A stretch of 64,000 nucleotides of DNA, taken from NCBI RefSeq assembly GCF_051014685.1, contig NW_027478887.1, positions 338,285 through 402,284 on the forward strand, written 5' to 3'. Of the stretch, positions 10,195 through 22,629 are shown piece by piece; within the stretch, counting starts at the first letter, position 1, and each line of letters opens with the position of its first letter. This DNA comes from Ptiloglossa arizonensis (taxonomy: Eukaryota > Arthropoda > Insecta > Hymenoptera > Colletidae). The notes under the pieces were generated by a model that saw nothing but the letters and a program-made list of their open reading frames with translations, was not told where the DNA came from and did not search any database. Position numbers and translations under genes: made by a program.

Positions 10195-11595
10195 TCAAAA
10201 TTTTCGCAGTTCTGATGCTCGAAACGAATGACTAGACCGGCCTAGGGGAGAAGTACGCATACCGTTGTAATCGGGCGAGTTTCTACTTTCAGATGCAACA
10301 GAAATTATGCGGATTGGTCAATCCGTTTGCGAGATATGGCAGTTTGGAGGTAAGAAACGCTTGAGAAACTCAAAATTTTCGCAGTTCTAATGCTCGAAAC
10401 GAGTAACTAGAACGGCATAGTGGAAAAGTACGCATACCGTTGTAATCGGGCGAGTTTCTACTTTCAGATGCAACAGAAATTTTGCGGATTGATCAATCCG
10501 TTCGCGAGATATGGCAGTTTGGAGGTAAGAAACGCTTGAGAAACTCAAAATTTTCGCAGTTCTGATGCTCGAAACGAATGACTAGACCGGCCTAGGGGAG
10601 AAGTACGCATACCGTTGTAATCGGGCGAGTTTCTACTTTCAGATGCATCAGAAATTATGCGGATTGGTCAATCCGTTCGCGAGATATGGCAGTTTGGAGG
10701 TAAGAAACGCTTGAGAAACTCAAAATTTTCGCAGTTCTGATGCTCGACACGAATAACTAGAACGGCCTAGGGGCAAAGTGCGCATACCGTTGTAATCAGG
10801 CGAGTTTCTACTTTCAGATGCAACAGAAATTTTGCGGATTGGTCGATCCGTTCGCGAGATGTGGCAGTGTGGAAGTAAGAAACGCTTGAGAAACTCAAAA
10901 TTTTCGCAGTTCTGATGCTCGAAACAAATAACTAGAACGGCCAAGGGGAAATGTGCGCATGCCGTTGTAATCGGGCGAGTTTTTACTTTCAGATGCAACA
11001 GAAATTTTGCGGATTGGTCAATCCGTTCGCGAGATATGGCAGTTTGGAGGTAAGAAACGCTTGAGAAACTCAAAATTTTCGCAGTTCTGATGCTCGACAC
11101 GAATAACTAGAACGGCCTATGGGCAAAGTGCGCATACCGTTGTAATCGGGCGAGTTTCTACTTTCAGATGCAACAGAAGTTTTGCGGATTGGTCGATCCG
11201 TTCGCGAGATGTGGCAGTTTGGAAGTAAGAAACGCTTGAGAAACTCAAAATTTCCGCAGTTCTGATGCTCGACACGAACAACAAGAACGGCCTAGGGGAA
11301 AAGTGCGCATACCGTTGTAATCGGGCGAGTTTCTACTTTGAGATGCAACAGAAATTTTGCGGATTGATCAATCCGTTCGCGAGATATGGCAGTTTGGAGG
11401 TAAGAAACGCTTGAGAAACTCAAAATTTTCGCAGTTCCGATGCTCGAAACGAATGACTAGAACGACCTATGGGGAAAAGTGCGCATACCGTTGTAATCGG
11501 GCGAGTTTCTACTTTCAGAAGCAACAGAAATTTTGCGGATTGGTCTATCCATTCGCGAGATATGGCAGTTTGGAGGTAAGAAACGCTTGAGAAAC
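10195..11595. repeat. 8-monomer HOR, copy 1 (1,401 bp)
   Basis: Eight monomers including one of 176 bp (11461). Markers repeated at +1,401 bp are ACTAGACCGG (10231, 11632), GATGCATCAG (10642), AATCAGGCGAG (near 10795), GTGTGGAAGTAAG (near 10867) and ACGGCCAAGGGG (near 10937). The AATCAGG unit breaks the CGGG core of the CENP-B-box-like motif. Confidence 0.84.
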
Positions 11596-12996
11596 TCAAA
11601 ATTTTCGCAGTTCTGATGCTCGAAACGAATGACTAGACCGGCCTAGGGGAGAAGTACGCATACCGTTGTAATCGGGCGAGTTTCTACTTTCAGATGCAAC
11701 AGAAATTATGCGGATTGGTCAATCCGTTTGCGAGATATGGCAGTTTGGAGGTAAGAAACGCTTGAGAAACTCAAAATTTTCGCAGTTCTAATGCTCGAAA
11801 CGAGTAACTAGAACGGCATAGTGGAAAAGTACGCATACCGTTGTAATCGGGCGAGTTTCTACTTTCAGATGCAACAGAAATTTTGCGGATTGATCAATCC
11901 GTTCGCGAGATATGGCAGTTTGGAGGTAAGAAACGCTTGAGAAACTCAAAATTTTCGCAGTTCTGATGCTCGAAACGAATGACTAGACCGGCCTAGGGGA
12001 GAAGTACGCATACCGTTGTAATCGGGCGAGTTTCTACTTTCAGATGCATCAGAAATTATGCGGATTGGTCAATCCGTTCGCGAGATATGGCAGTTTGGAG
12101 GTAAGAAACGCTTGAGAAACTCAAAATTTTCGCAGTTCTGATGCTCGACACGAATAACTAGAACGGCCTAGGGGCAAAGTGCGCATACCGTTGTAATCAG
12201 GCGAGTTTCTACTTTCAGATGCAACAGAAATTTTGCGGATTGGTCGATCCGTTCGCGAGATGTGGCAGTGTGGAAGTAAGAAACGCTTGAGAAACTCAAA
12301 ATTTTCGCAGTTCTGATGCTCGAAACAAATAACTAGAACGGCCAAGGGGAAATGTGCGCATGCCGTTGTAATCGGGCGAGTTTCTACTTTCAGATGCAAC
12401 AGAAATTTTGCGGATTGGTCAATCCGTTCGCGAGATATGGCAGTTTGGAGGTAAGAAACGCTTGAGAAACTCAAAATTTTCGCAGTTCTGATGCTCGACA
12501 CGAATAACTAGAACGGCCTATGGGCAAAGTGCGCATACCGTTGTAATCGGGCGAGTTTCTACTTTCAGATGCAACAGAAGTTTTGCGGATTGGTCGATCC
12601 GTTCGCGAGATGTGGCAGTTTGGAAGTAAGAAACGCTTGAGAAACTCAAAATTTTCGCAGTTCTGATGCTCGACACGAATAACAAGAACGGCCTAGGGGA
12701 AAAGTGCGCATACCGTTGTAATCGGGCGAGTTTCTACTTTGAGATGCAACAGAAATTTTGCGGATTGATCAATCCGTTCGCGAGATATGGCAGTTTGGAG
12801 GTAAGAAACGCTTGAGAAACTCAAAATTTTCGCAGTTCCGATGCTCGAAACGAATGACTAGAACGACCTATGGGGAAAAGTGCGCATACCGTTGTAATCG
12901 GGCGAGTTTCTACTTTCAGAAGCAACAGAAATTTTGCGGATTGGTCTATCCATTCGCGAGATATGGCAGTTTGGAGGTAAGAAACGCTTGAGAAAC
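11596..12996. repeat. 8-monomer HOR, copy 2 (1,401 bp)
   Basis: Copy of 10195-11595. It ends where TTCTGATGCTCGAAATGAATAACTGG begins near 13,000 in place of the GACTAGACCGG unit. Its second part is also copy 1 of the 9-monomer HOR, so two different exchange registers overlap here. Confidence 0.84.
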
Positions 12997-13490
12997 TCAA
13001 AATTTTCGCAGTTCTGATGCTCGAAATGAATAACTGGAACGGCCTAGGGGAAAACTACACCTACCGTTGTAATCGGGCGAGTTTCTACTTTCAGATGCAA
13101 CAGAAATTTTGCGGATTGATCAATCCGTTCGCGAGATATGGCAGTTTGGAGATAAGAAACGCTTGAGAAACTCAAAATTTTCGCAGTTCTGATGCTCGAA
13201 ACGAATGACTAGAACGGCCTAGGGGAGAAGTACACATACCGTTGTAATCGGGCGAGTTTCTATTTTCAGATGCAACAGAAATCATGCGGATTGGTCAATC
13301 CGTTCGCGAGATGTGGCAGTTTGGAAGTAAGAAACGCTTGAGAAACTCAAAATTTTCGCAGTTCTGATGCTCGACTCGAATAACTAGAACGGCCTAGGGG
13401 AAATGTGCGCATGCCGTTGTAATCGGGCGAGTTTCTACTTTCAGATGCAACAGAAATTTTGCGCATTGGTCAATCCGTTCGCGAGATATG
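11915..13490. repeat. 9-monomer HOR, copy 1 (1,576 bp)
   Basis: Nine monomers with one 176-bp unit (AACGACCTAT at 12862). Markers recurring 1,576 bp later are TCGACTCGAA at 13371 and 14947, AACGACCTAT at 12862 and 14438, and GCTCGAAATGAATAACTGG near 13017 and 14593. It overlaps the second 8-mer copy because the 9-mer arose by re-duplicating part of that block together with adjoining units. Confidence 0.83.
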
Positions 13491-15066
13491 GCAGTTTGGA
13501 GGTAAGAAACGCTTGAGAAACTCAAAATTTTCGCAGTTCTGATGCTCGAAACGAATGACTAGACCGGCCTAGGGGAGAAGTACGCATACCGTTGTAATCG
13601 GGCGAGTTTCTACTTTCAGATGCATCAGAAATTATGCGGATTGGTCAATCCGTTCGCGAGATATGGCAGTTTGGAGGTAAGAAACGCTTGAGAAACTCAA
13701 AATTTTCGCAGTTCTGATGCTCGACACGAATAACTAGAACGGCCTAGGGGCAAAGTGCGCATACCGTTGTAATCAGGCGAGTTTCTACTTTCAGATGCAA
13801 CAGAAATTTTGCGGATTGGTCGATCCGTTCGCGAGATGTGGCAGTGTGGAAGTAAGAAACGCTTGAGAAACTCAAAATTTTCGCAGTTCTGATGCTCGAA
13901 ACAAATAACTAGAACGGCCAAGGGGAAATGTGCGCATGCCGTTGTAATCGGGCGAGTTTCTACTTTCAGATGCAACAGAAATTTTGCGGATTGGTCAATC
14001 CGTTCGCGAGATATGGCAGTTTGGAGGTAAGAAACGCTTGAGAAACTCAAAATTTTCGCAGTTCTGATGCTCGACACGAATAACTAGAACGGCCTATGGG
14101 CAAAGTGCGCATACCGTTGTAATCGGGCGAGTTTCTACTTTCAGATGCAACAGAAGTTTTGCGGATTGGTCGATCCGTTCGCGAGATGTGGCAGTTTGGA
14201 AGTAAGAAACGCTTGAGAAACTCAAAATTTTCGCAGTTCTGATGCTCGACACGAATAACAAGAACGGCCTAGGGGAAAAGTGCGCATACCGTTGTAATCG
14301 GGCGAGTTTCTACTTTGAGATGCAACAGAAATTTTGCGGATTGATCAATCCGTTCGCGAGATATGGCAGTTTGGAGGTAAGAAACGCTTGAGAAACTCAA
14401 AATTTTCGCAGTTCCGATGCTCGAAACGAATGACTAGAACGACCTATGGGGAAAAGTGCGCATACCGTTGTAATCGGGCGAGTTTCTACTTTCAGAAGCA
14501 ACAGAAATTTTGCGGATTGGTCTATCCATTCGCGAGATATGGCAGTTTGGAGGTAAGAAACGCTTGAGAAACTCAAAATTTTCGCAGTTCTGATGCTCGA
14601 AATGAATAACTGGAACGGCCTAGGGGAAAACTACACCTACCGTTGTAATCGGGCGAGTTTCTACTTTCAGATGCAACAGAAATTTTGCGGATTGATCAAT
14701 CCGTTCGCGAGATATGGCAGTTTGGAGATAAGAAACGCTTGAGAAACTCAAAATTTTCGCAGTTCTGATGCTCGAAACGAATGACTAGAACGGCCTAGGG
14801 GAGAAGTACACATACCGTTGTAATCGGGCGAGTTTCTATTTTCAGATGCAACAGAAATCATGCGGATTGGTCAATCCGTTCGCGAGATGTGGCAGTTTGG
14901 AAGTAAGAAACGCTTGAGAAACTCAAAATTTTCGCAGTTCTGATGCTCGACTCGAATAACTAGAACGGCCTAGGGGAAATGTGCGCATGCCGTTGTAATC
15001 GGGCGAGTTTCTACTTTCAGATGCAACAGAAATTTTGCGCATTGGTCAATCCGTTCGCGAGATATG
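13491..15066. repeat. 9-monomer HOR, copy 2 (1,576 bp)
   Basis: Copy of 11915-13490 in which all listed markers return in the same order, including the 176-bp unit at 14438. Past about 15,110 the next unit has GACACGAATAAC where the first copy continued with GAAACGAATGACTAGACC, marking the end of the duplicated register. Confidence 0.83.
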
Positions 15067-16420
15067 GCAGTTTGGAGGTAAGAAACGCTTGAGAAACTCA
15101 AAATTTTCGCAGTTCTGATGCTCGACACGAATAACTAGAACGGCCTAGGGGAAATGTGCGCATGCCGTTGTAATCGGGCGAGTTTCTACTTTCAGATGCA
15201 ACAGAAATTTTGCGGATTGGTCAATCCGTTCGCGAGATATGGCAGTTTGGAGGTAAGAAACGCTTGAGAAACTCAAAATTTTCGCAGTTCTGATGCTCGA
15301 CACGAATAACTAGAACCGCCTAGGGGAAAAGTGCGCATACCGTTGTAATCGGGCGAGTTTCTACTTTCAGATGCAACAGAAATTTTGCGGATTGATCAAT
15401 CCGTTCGCGAGATATGGCAGTTTGGAGATAAGAAACGCGTGAGAAACTCAAAATTTTCGCAGTTCTGATGCTCGAAACGAATGACTAGACCGGCCTAGGG
15501 GAGAAGTACGCATACCGTTGTAATCGGGCGAGTTTCTACTTTCAGATGCAACAGAAATTATGCGGATTGGTCAATCCGTTTGCGAGATATGGCAGTTTGG
15601 AGGTAAGAAACGCTTGAGAAACTCAAAATTTTCGCAGTTCTAATGCTCGAAACGAGTAACTAGAACGGCATAGTGGAAAAGTACGCATACCGTTGTAATC
15701 GGGCGAGTTTCTACTTTCAGATCCAACAGAAATTTTGCGGATTGATCAATCCGTTCGCGAGATATGGCAGTTTGGAGGTAAGAAACGCTTGAGAAACTCA
15801 AAATTTTCGCAGTTCTGATGCTCGAAACGAATGACTAGACCGGCCTAGGGGAGAAGTACGCATACCGTTGTAATCGGGCGAGTTTCTACTTTCAGATGCA
15901 TCAGAAATTATGCGGATTGGTCAATCCGTTCGCGAGATATGGCAGTTTGGAGGTATGAAACGCTTGAGAAACTCAAAATTTTCGCAGTTCTGATGCTCGA
16001 CACGAATAACTAGAACGGCCTAGGGGCAAAGTGCGCATACCGTTGTAATCAGGCGAGTTTCTACTTTCAGATGCAACAGAAATTTTGCGGATTGGTCGAT
16101 CCGTTCGCGAGATGTGGCAGTGTGGAAGTAAGAAACGCTTGAGAAACTCAAAATTTTCGCAGTTCTGATGCTCGAAACAAATAACTAGAACGGCCAAGGG
16201 GAAATGTGCGCATGCCGTTGTAATCGGGCGAGTTTCTACTTTCAGATGCAACAGAAATTTTGCGGATTGGTCAATCCGTTCGCGAGATATGGCAGTTTGG
16301 AGGTAAGAAACGCTTGAGAAACTCAAAATTTTCGCAGTTCTGATGCTCGACACGAATAACTAGAACGGCCTATGGGCAAAGTGCGCATACCGTTGTAATC
16401 GGGCGAGTTTCTACTTTCAG
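15067..16420. repeat. Copy of 9.8-11.2 kb at 5,253-bp offset
   Basis: The unit order matches 9,820-11,170: ACTAGAACCGCC, GACTAGACCGG (15484, 15834), CGGCATAGTGG, GATGCATCAG (15895), AATCAGGCGAG (near 16050) and GTGTGGAAG. Private changes are AAACGCGTGAG near 15435, AGATCCAACAG near 15719 and AGGTATGAAA near 15951. Confidence 0.75.
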
Positions 16421-17720
16421 ATGCAACAGAAGTTTTGCGGATTGGTCGATCCGTTCGCGAGATGTGGCAGTTTGGAAGTAAGAAACGCTTGAGAAACTCA
16501 AAATTTTCGCAGTTCTGATGCTCGAAACGAATAACTAGATCGGCCTAGGGGAAAACTACACCCACCGTTGTAATCGGGCGAGTTTCTGCTTTCAGATTCA
16601 ACAGAAATTTTGCGGATTGGTCAATCCGTTCGCGAGATATGGCAGTTTGGAGGTAAGAAACGCTTGAGAAACTCAAAATTTTTGGCAGTTCTGATGCTCG
16701 AAACGAATAACTAGAACGGCCTAGGGGAAAACTACACCTACCGTTGTAATCGGGCGAGTTTCTACTTTCAGATGCAACAGAAATTTTGCGGATTGGTCAA
16801 TCCGTTCGCGAGATATGGCAGTTTGGAGGTAAGAAACGCTTGAGAAACTCCAAATTTTCGCAGTTCTGATGCTCGAAACGAATAACTAGAACGGCCTAGG
16901 GGAAAACTACACCTACCGTTGTAATCGGGCGAGATTCTACTTTCAGATGCAACAGAAATTTTGCGGATTGGTCAATCCGTTCGCGAGATATGGCAGTTTG
17001 GAGGTAAGAAAAGCTTGAGAAACTCAAAATTTTCGCAGTTCTAATGCTCGAAACGAGTAACTAGAACGGCATAGTGGAAAAGTACGCATACCGTTGTAAT
17101 CGGGCGAGTTTCTACTTTCAGATGCAACAGAAATTTTGCGAATTGATCAATCCGTTCGCGAGATATGGCAGTTTGGAGATAAGAAACCCTTGAGAAACTC
17201 AAAATTTTCGCAGTTCTGATGCTCGAAACGAATGACTAGAACGGCCTAGGGGAGAAGTACGCATACCGTTGTAATCGGGCGAGTTTCTATTTTCAGATGC
17301 AACAGAAATCATGCGGATTGGTCAATCCGTTCGCGAGATATGGCCGTTTGGATTTAACAAACGCTTGAGAAACTCAAAATTTTCGCATTTCTGATGCTCG
17401 AAACGAATAACAAGAACGGCCTAGGGGAAAAGTGCGCATACCGTTGTAATCGGGCGAGTTTCTACTTTCAGATGCAACAGAAATTTTGCGGATTGATCAA
17501 TCCGTTCGCGAGATATGGCAGTTTGGAGGTAAGAAACGCTTGAGAAACTCAAAATTTTCGCAGTTCCGATGCTCGAAACGAATGACTAGAACGACCTACG
17601 GGGAAAAGTGCGCATACCGTTGTAATCGGGCGAGTTTCTACTTTCAGAAGCAACAGAAATTTTGCGGATTGGTCTATCCATTCGCGAGATATGGCAGTTT
17701 GGATGTAAGAAACGCTTGAG
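16421..17720. repeat. Distant copy of 5.74-7.21 kb, one monomer shorter
   Basis: Rare markers of 5.7-7.2 kb recur in order: GAAGTTTTGCGG, TCTGCTTTCAGATTC, ATTTTTGGCAG (16684), ACTCCAAATT (16848), GCGAATTGATC and AACGACCTAC (17590). The offset is 10,681 bp before about 16,750 and 10,506 bp after about 16,848. The 175-bp drop shows that exactly one monomer is missing between, leaving a hybrid unit (class A head joined to a CTCCAAATT body) at about 16,810-16,850. Confidence 0.75.
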
Positions 17721-18329
17721 AAACTCCAAATTTTCGCAGTTCTGATGCTCGAAACGAATGACTAGACCGGCCTAGGGGAGAAGTACGCATACCGTTGTAA
17801 TCGGGCGAGTTTCTACTTTCAGATGCAACAGAAATTATGCGGATTGGTCAATCCGTTCGCGAGATATGGCAGTTTGGAGGTAAGAAACGCTTGAGAAACT
17901 CAAAATTTTCGCAGTTCTGATGCTCGACACGAATAACTAGAACGGCCTAGGGGCAAAGTGCGCATACCGTTGTAATCAGGCGAGTTTCTACTTTCAGATG
18001 CAACAGAAATTTTGCGGATTGGTCGATCCGCTCGCGAGATGTGGCAGTTTGGAAGTAAGAAACGCTTGAGAAACTCAAAATTTTCGCAGTTCTGATGCTC
18101 GAAACAAATAACTAGAACGGCCAAGGGGAAGACTACACCTACCGTTGTAATCGGGCGAGTTTCTACTTTCAGATGCAACAGAAATTTTGCGGATTGGTCA
18201 ATCCGTTCGCGAGATATGGCAGTTTGGAGGTAAGAAACGCTTGAGAAACTCAAAATTTTCGCAGTTCTGATGCTCGACACGAATAACTAGAACGGCCTAG
18301 GGGCAAAGTGCCCATACCGTTGTAATCGG
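17721..18329. repeat. 8-monomer-offset segment, copy 1
   Basis: From about 17,735 to 18,265 this matches 19,135-19,665 at 1,400 bp: ACTAGACCGG at 17761 and 19161, AATCAGGCGAG near 17975 and 19375, CCGCTCGCGAGATGTGG near 18028 and 19428, and GGCCAAGGGGAAGACTACACC near 18119 and 19519. Confidence 0.75.
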
Positions 18330-19655
18330 GCGAGTTTCTACTTTCAGATGCAACAGAAATTTTGCGGATTGGTCGATCCGTTCGCGAGATGTGGCAGTTT
18401 GGAAGTAAGAAACGCTTGAGAAACTCCAAATTTTCGCAGTTCTGATGCTCGAAACGAATAACTAGAACGGCCTAGGGGAAAACTACACCTACCGTTGTAA
18501 TCGGGCGAGTTTCTACTTTCAGATGCAACAGAAATTTTGCGGATTGGTCAATCCGTTCGCGAGATATGGCAGTTTGGAGGTAAGAAACGCTTGAGAAACT
18601 CAAAATTTTCGCAGTTCTGATGCTCGAAACGAATAACTAGAACCGCCTAGGGGAAAAGTGCGCATACCGTTGTAATCGGGCGAGTTTCTACTTTCAGATG
18701 CAACAGAAATTTTGCGGATTGATCAATCCGTTCGCGAGATATGGCAGTTTGGAGATAAGAAACGCTTGAGAAACTCAAAATTTTCGCAGTTCTGATGCTC
18801 GAAACGAATGACTAGACCGGCCTAGGGGAGAAGTACGCATACCGTTGTAATCGGGCGAGTTTCTACTTTCAGATGCAACAGAAATTATGCGGATTGGTCA
18901 ATCCGTTTGCGAGATATGGCAGTTTGGAGGTAAGAAACGCTTGAGAAACTCAAAATTTTCGCAGTTCTAATGCTCGAAACGAGTAACTAGAACGGCATAG
19001 TGGAAAAGTACGCATACCGTTGTAATCGGGCGAGTTTCTACTTTCAGATGCAACAGAAATTTTGCGGATTGATCAATCCGTTCGCGAGATATGGCAGTTT
19101 GGAGGTAAGAAACGCTTGAGAAACTCAAAATTTTCGCAGTTCTGATGCTCGAAACGAATGACTAGACCGGCCTAGGGGAGAAGTACGCATACCGTTGTAA
19201 TCGGGCGAGTTTCTACTTTCAGATGCAACAGAAATTATGCGGATTGGTCAATCCGTTCGCGAGATATGGCAGTTTGGAGGTAAGAAACGCTTGAGAAACT
19301 CAAAATTTTCGCAGTTCTGATGCTCGACACGAATAACTAGAACGGCCTAGGGGCAAAGTGCGCATACCGTTGTAATCAGGCGAGTTTCTACTTTCAGATG
19401 CAACAGAAATTTTGCGGATTGGTCGATCCGCTCGCGAGATGTGGCAGTTTGGAAGTAAGAAACGCTTGAGAAACTCAAAATTTTCGCAGTTCTGATGCTC
19501 GAAACAAATAACTAGAACGGCCAAGGGGAAGACTACACCTACCGTTGTAATCGGGCGAGTTTCTACTTTCAGATGCAACAGAAATTTTGCGGATTGGTCA
19601 ATCCGTTCGCGAGGTATGGCAGTTTGGAGGTAAGAAACGCTTGAGAAACTCAAAA
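18330..19655. repeat. 17-monomer-offset HOR segment, copy 1
   Basis: Matches 21304-22629 at 2,974 bp (17 monomers minus one base; the single-base loss is the 174-bp unit at 20621). Units run CTCCAAATTTT, ACTAGAACCGCC, GACTAGACCGG, CGGCATAGTGG, GACTAGACCGG, AATCAGGCG and GAAGACTACACC. The end is set by TTTTCCCACTTC at about 19,660 where the partner has TTTTCGCAGTTC. Confidence 0.76.
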
Positions 19656-20494
19656 TTTTCCCACTTCTGATGCTCGAAATGAATAACTGGAACGGTCTAG
19701 GGGAAAACTACACCCACCGTTGTAATCGGGCGAGTTTCTACTTTCAGATGCAACAGAAATTTTTCGGATTGGTCAATCCGTTCGCGAGATATGGCAGTTT
19801 GGAGGTAAGAAACGCTTGAGAAACTCAAAATTTTCGCAGTTCTGATGCTCGAAACGAATAACTAGAACCGCCTAGGGGAAAAGTGCGCATACCGTTGTAA
19901 TCGGGCGAGTTTCTACTTTCAGATGCAACAGAAATTTTGCGGATTGATCAATCCGTTCGCGAAATATGGCAGTTTGGAGATAAGAAACGCTTGAGAAACT
20001 CAAAATTTTCGCAGTTCTGATGCTCGAAACGAATGACTAGAACGGCCTAGGGGAAAAGTGCGCATACCGTTGTAATCGGGCGAGTTTCTACTTTCAGAAG
20101 CAACAGAAATTTTGCGGATTGGTCAATCCGTTCGCGAGATATGGCAGTTTGGAGGTAAGAAACGCTTGAGAAACTCAAAATTTTCGCATTTCTGATGCTC
20201 GAAATGAATAACTGGAACGGTCTAGGGGAAAACTACACCTACCGTTGTAATCGGGCGAATTTCTACTTTCAGAAGCAACAGAAATTTTGCGGATTGGTCA
20301 ATCCGTTCGCGAGATATGGCAGTTTGGAGGTAAGAAACGCTTGAGAAACACAAAATTTTCGCAGTTCTGATGCTCGAAACGAATGACTAGAACGGCCCAG
20401 GGGAGAAGTACGCATACCGTTGTAATCGGGCGAGTTTCTACTTTCAGATGCAACAGAAATTATGCGGATTTGTCAATCCGTTCGCGAGATATGG
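19656..20494. repeat. Spacer block with CCCACTTCTG and first GAAATATGG unit
   Basis: It contains the TTCCCACTTCTGATGC variant with GAAATGAATAACTGG (near 19660) and the first GAAATATGGCAG (class D) head in the window at about 19,960. CCCACTTC units recur near 23,685, 25,611, 30,690, 31,730, 33,130, 34,355, 38,901, 41,703, 43,803 and 48,177. The frequent pairing of CCCACTTC units with an upstream TTTCAGAAGCAAC unit suggests they travelled together. Confidence 0.7.
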
Positions 20495-21584
20495 CAGTTT
20501 GGAGGTAAGAAACGCTTGAGAAACTCAAAATTTTCGCAGTTCTAATGCTCGAAACGAGTAACTAGAACGGCATAGGGGAAAAGTACGCATACCGTTGTAA
20601 TCGGGCGAGTTTCTACTTTCAGAACCACAGAAATTTTTCGAATCGGTCAATCCGTTCGCGAGATATGGCAGTTTGGAGGTAAGAAACGCTTGAGAAACTC
20701 AAAATTTTCGCAGTTCGGATGCTCGAAACGAATAACTAGAACCGCCTAGGGGAAAAGTGCGCATACCGTTGTAATCGGGCGAGTTTCTACTTTCAGATGC
20801 AACAGAAATTTTGCGGATTGATCAATCCGTTCGCGAGATATGGCAGTTTGGAGATAAGAAACGCTTGAGAAACTCAAAATTTTCGCAGTTCTGATGCTCG
20901 AAACGAATGACTAGACCGGCCTAGGGGAGAAGTACGCATACCGTTGTAATCGGGCGAGTTTCTACTTTCAGATGCAACAGAAATTATGCGGATTGGTCAA
21001 TCCGTTTGCGAGATATGGCAGTTTGGAGGTAAGAAACGCTTGAGAAACTCAAAATTTTCGCAGTTCTAATGCTCGAAACGAGTAACTAGAACGGCATGGT
21101 TGAAAAGTACGCATACCGTTGTAATCGGGCGAGTTTCTACTTTCAGATGCAACAGAAATTTTGCGGATTGATCAATCCGTTCGCGAGATATGGCAGTTTG
21201 GAGGTAAGAAACGCTTGAGAAACACAAAATTTTCGCAGTTCTGATGCTCGAAACGAATGACTAGAACGGCCCAGGGGAGAAGTACGCATACCGTTGTAAT
21301 CGGGCGAGTTTCTACTTTCAGATGCAACAGAAATTTTGCGGATTGGTCGATCCGTTCGCGAGATGTGGCAGTTTGGAAGTAAGAAACGCTTGAGAAACTC
21401 CAAATTTTCGCAGTTCTGATGCTCGAAACGAATAACTAGAACGGCCCAGGGGAAAACTACACCTACCGTTGTAATCGGGCGAGTTTCTACTTTCAGATGC
21501 AACAGAAATTTTGCGGATTGGTCAATCCGTTCGCGAGATATGGCAGTTTGGAGGTAAGAAACGCTTGAGAAACTCAAAATTTTC
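20495..21584. repeat. 12-monomer-offset HOR segment, copy 1
   Basis: Matches 22594-23683 at 2,099 bp (12 monomers minus one). The diagnostic 174-bp unit AGAACCACAG is at 20621 and 22720, followed by TTTTTCGAATCGG and CAGTTCGGATGC. Further markers are GAGAAACACAAAATT and ACGGCCCAGGGG. GCATGGTTG near 21095 is private. Confidence 0.77.
20621..20640 (+). repeat. 174-bp variant monomer class (exemplar)
   Basis: AGAACCACAG replaces AGAAGCAACAG, removing one base. It is found at 20621, 22720, 29018, 29367, 37065, 45464, 49313, 51762, 54211 and 60510, and not at all before 20 kb. It is usually followed by GAATCGGTCAATCC and usually preceded by a CGGCATAGGGG tag, indicating descent from one mutated unit. 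Confidence 0.87.
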
Positions 21585-22629
21585 GCAGTTCTGATGCTCG
21601 AAACGAATAACTAGAACCGCCCAGGGGAAAAGTGCGCATACCGTTGTAATCGGGCGAGTTTCTACTTTCAGATGCAACAGAAATTTTGCGGATTGATCAA
21701 TCCGTTCGCGAGATATGGCAGTTTGGAGATAAGAAACGCTTGAGAAACTCAAAATTTTCGCAGTTCTGATGCTCGAAACGAATGACTAGACCGGCCTAGG
21801 GGAGAAGTACGCATACCGTTGTAATCGGGCGAGTTTCTACTTTCAGATGCAACAGAAATTATGCGGATTGGTCAATCCGTTTGCGAGATATGGCAGTTTG
21901 GAGGTAAGAAACGCTTGAGAAACTCAAAATTTTCGCAGTTCTAATGCTCGAAACGAGTAACTAGAACGGCATAGTGGAAAAGTACGCATACCGTTGTAAT
22001 CGGGCGAGTTTCTACTTTCAGATGCAACAGAAATTTTGCGGATTGATCAATCCGTTCGCGAGATATGGCAGTTTGGAGGTAAGAAACGCTTGAGAAACTC
22101 AAAATTTTCGCAGTTCTGTTGCTCGAAACGAATGACTAGACCGGCCTAGGGGAGAAGTACGCATACCGTTGTAATCGGGCGAGTTTCTACTTTCAGATGC
22201 AACAGAAATTATGCGGATTGGTCAATCCGTTCGCGAGATATGGCAGTTTGGAGGTAAGAAACGCTTGAGAAACTCAAAATTTTCGCAGTTCTGATGCTCG
22301 ACACGAATAACTAGAACGGCCTAGGGGCAAAGTGCGCATACCGTTGTAATCAGGCGAGTTTCTACTTTCAGATGCAACAGAAATTTTGCGGATTGGTCGA
22401 TCCGCTCGCGAGATGTGGCAGTTTGGAAGTAAGAAACGCTTGAGAAACTCAAAATTTTCGCAGTTCTGATGCTCGAAACAAATAACTAGAACGGCCAAGG
22501 GGAAGACTACACCTACCGTTGTAATCGGGCGAGTTTCTACTTTCAGATGCAACAGAAATTTTGCGGATTGGTCAATCCGTTCGCGAGGTATGGCAGTTTG
22601 GAGGTAAGAAACGCTTGAGAAACTCAAAA
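21304..22629. repeat. 17-monomer-offset HOR segment, copy 2
   Basis: Partner of 18330-19655. Small differences include CCGCCCAGGGG near 21617 instead of CCGCCTAGGGG, and CTGTTGCTCG near 22118. It overlaps the end of the 20495-21584 segment, showing duplication events in two registers. Confidence 0.75.

Noticed and set aside
10720..11100. Minus-strand 126-codon open frame, repeated at 12121, 13697, 15973 and 17900, with shorter or longer relatives elsewhere
   Set aside because: It is antisense of just over two monomers, internally repetitive in shifted frames, with copies matching HOR offsets exactly. There are no coding signatures.
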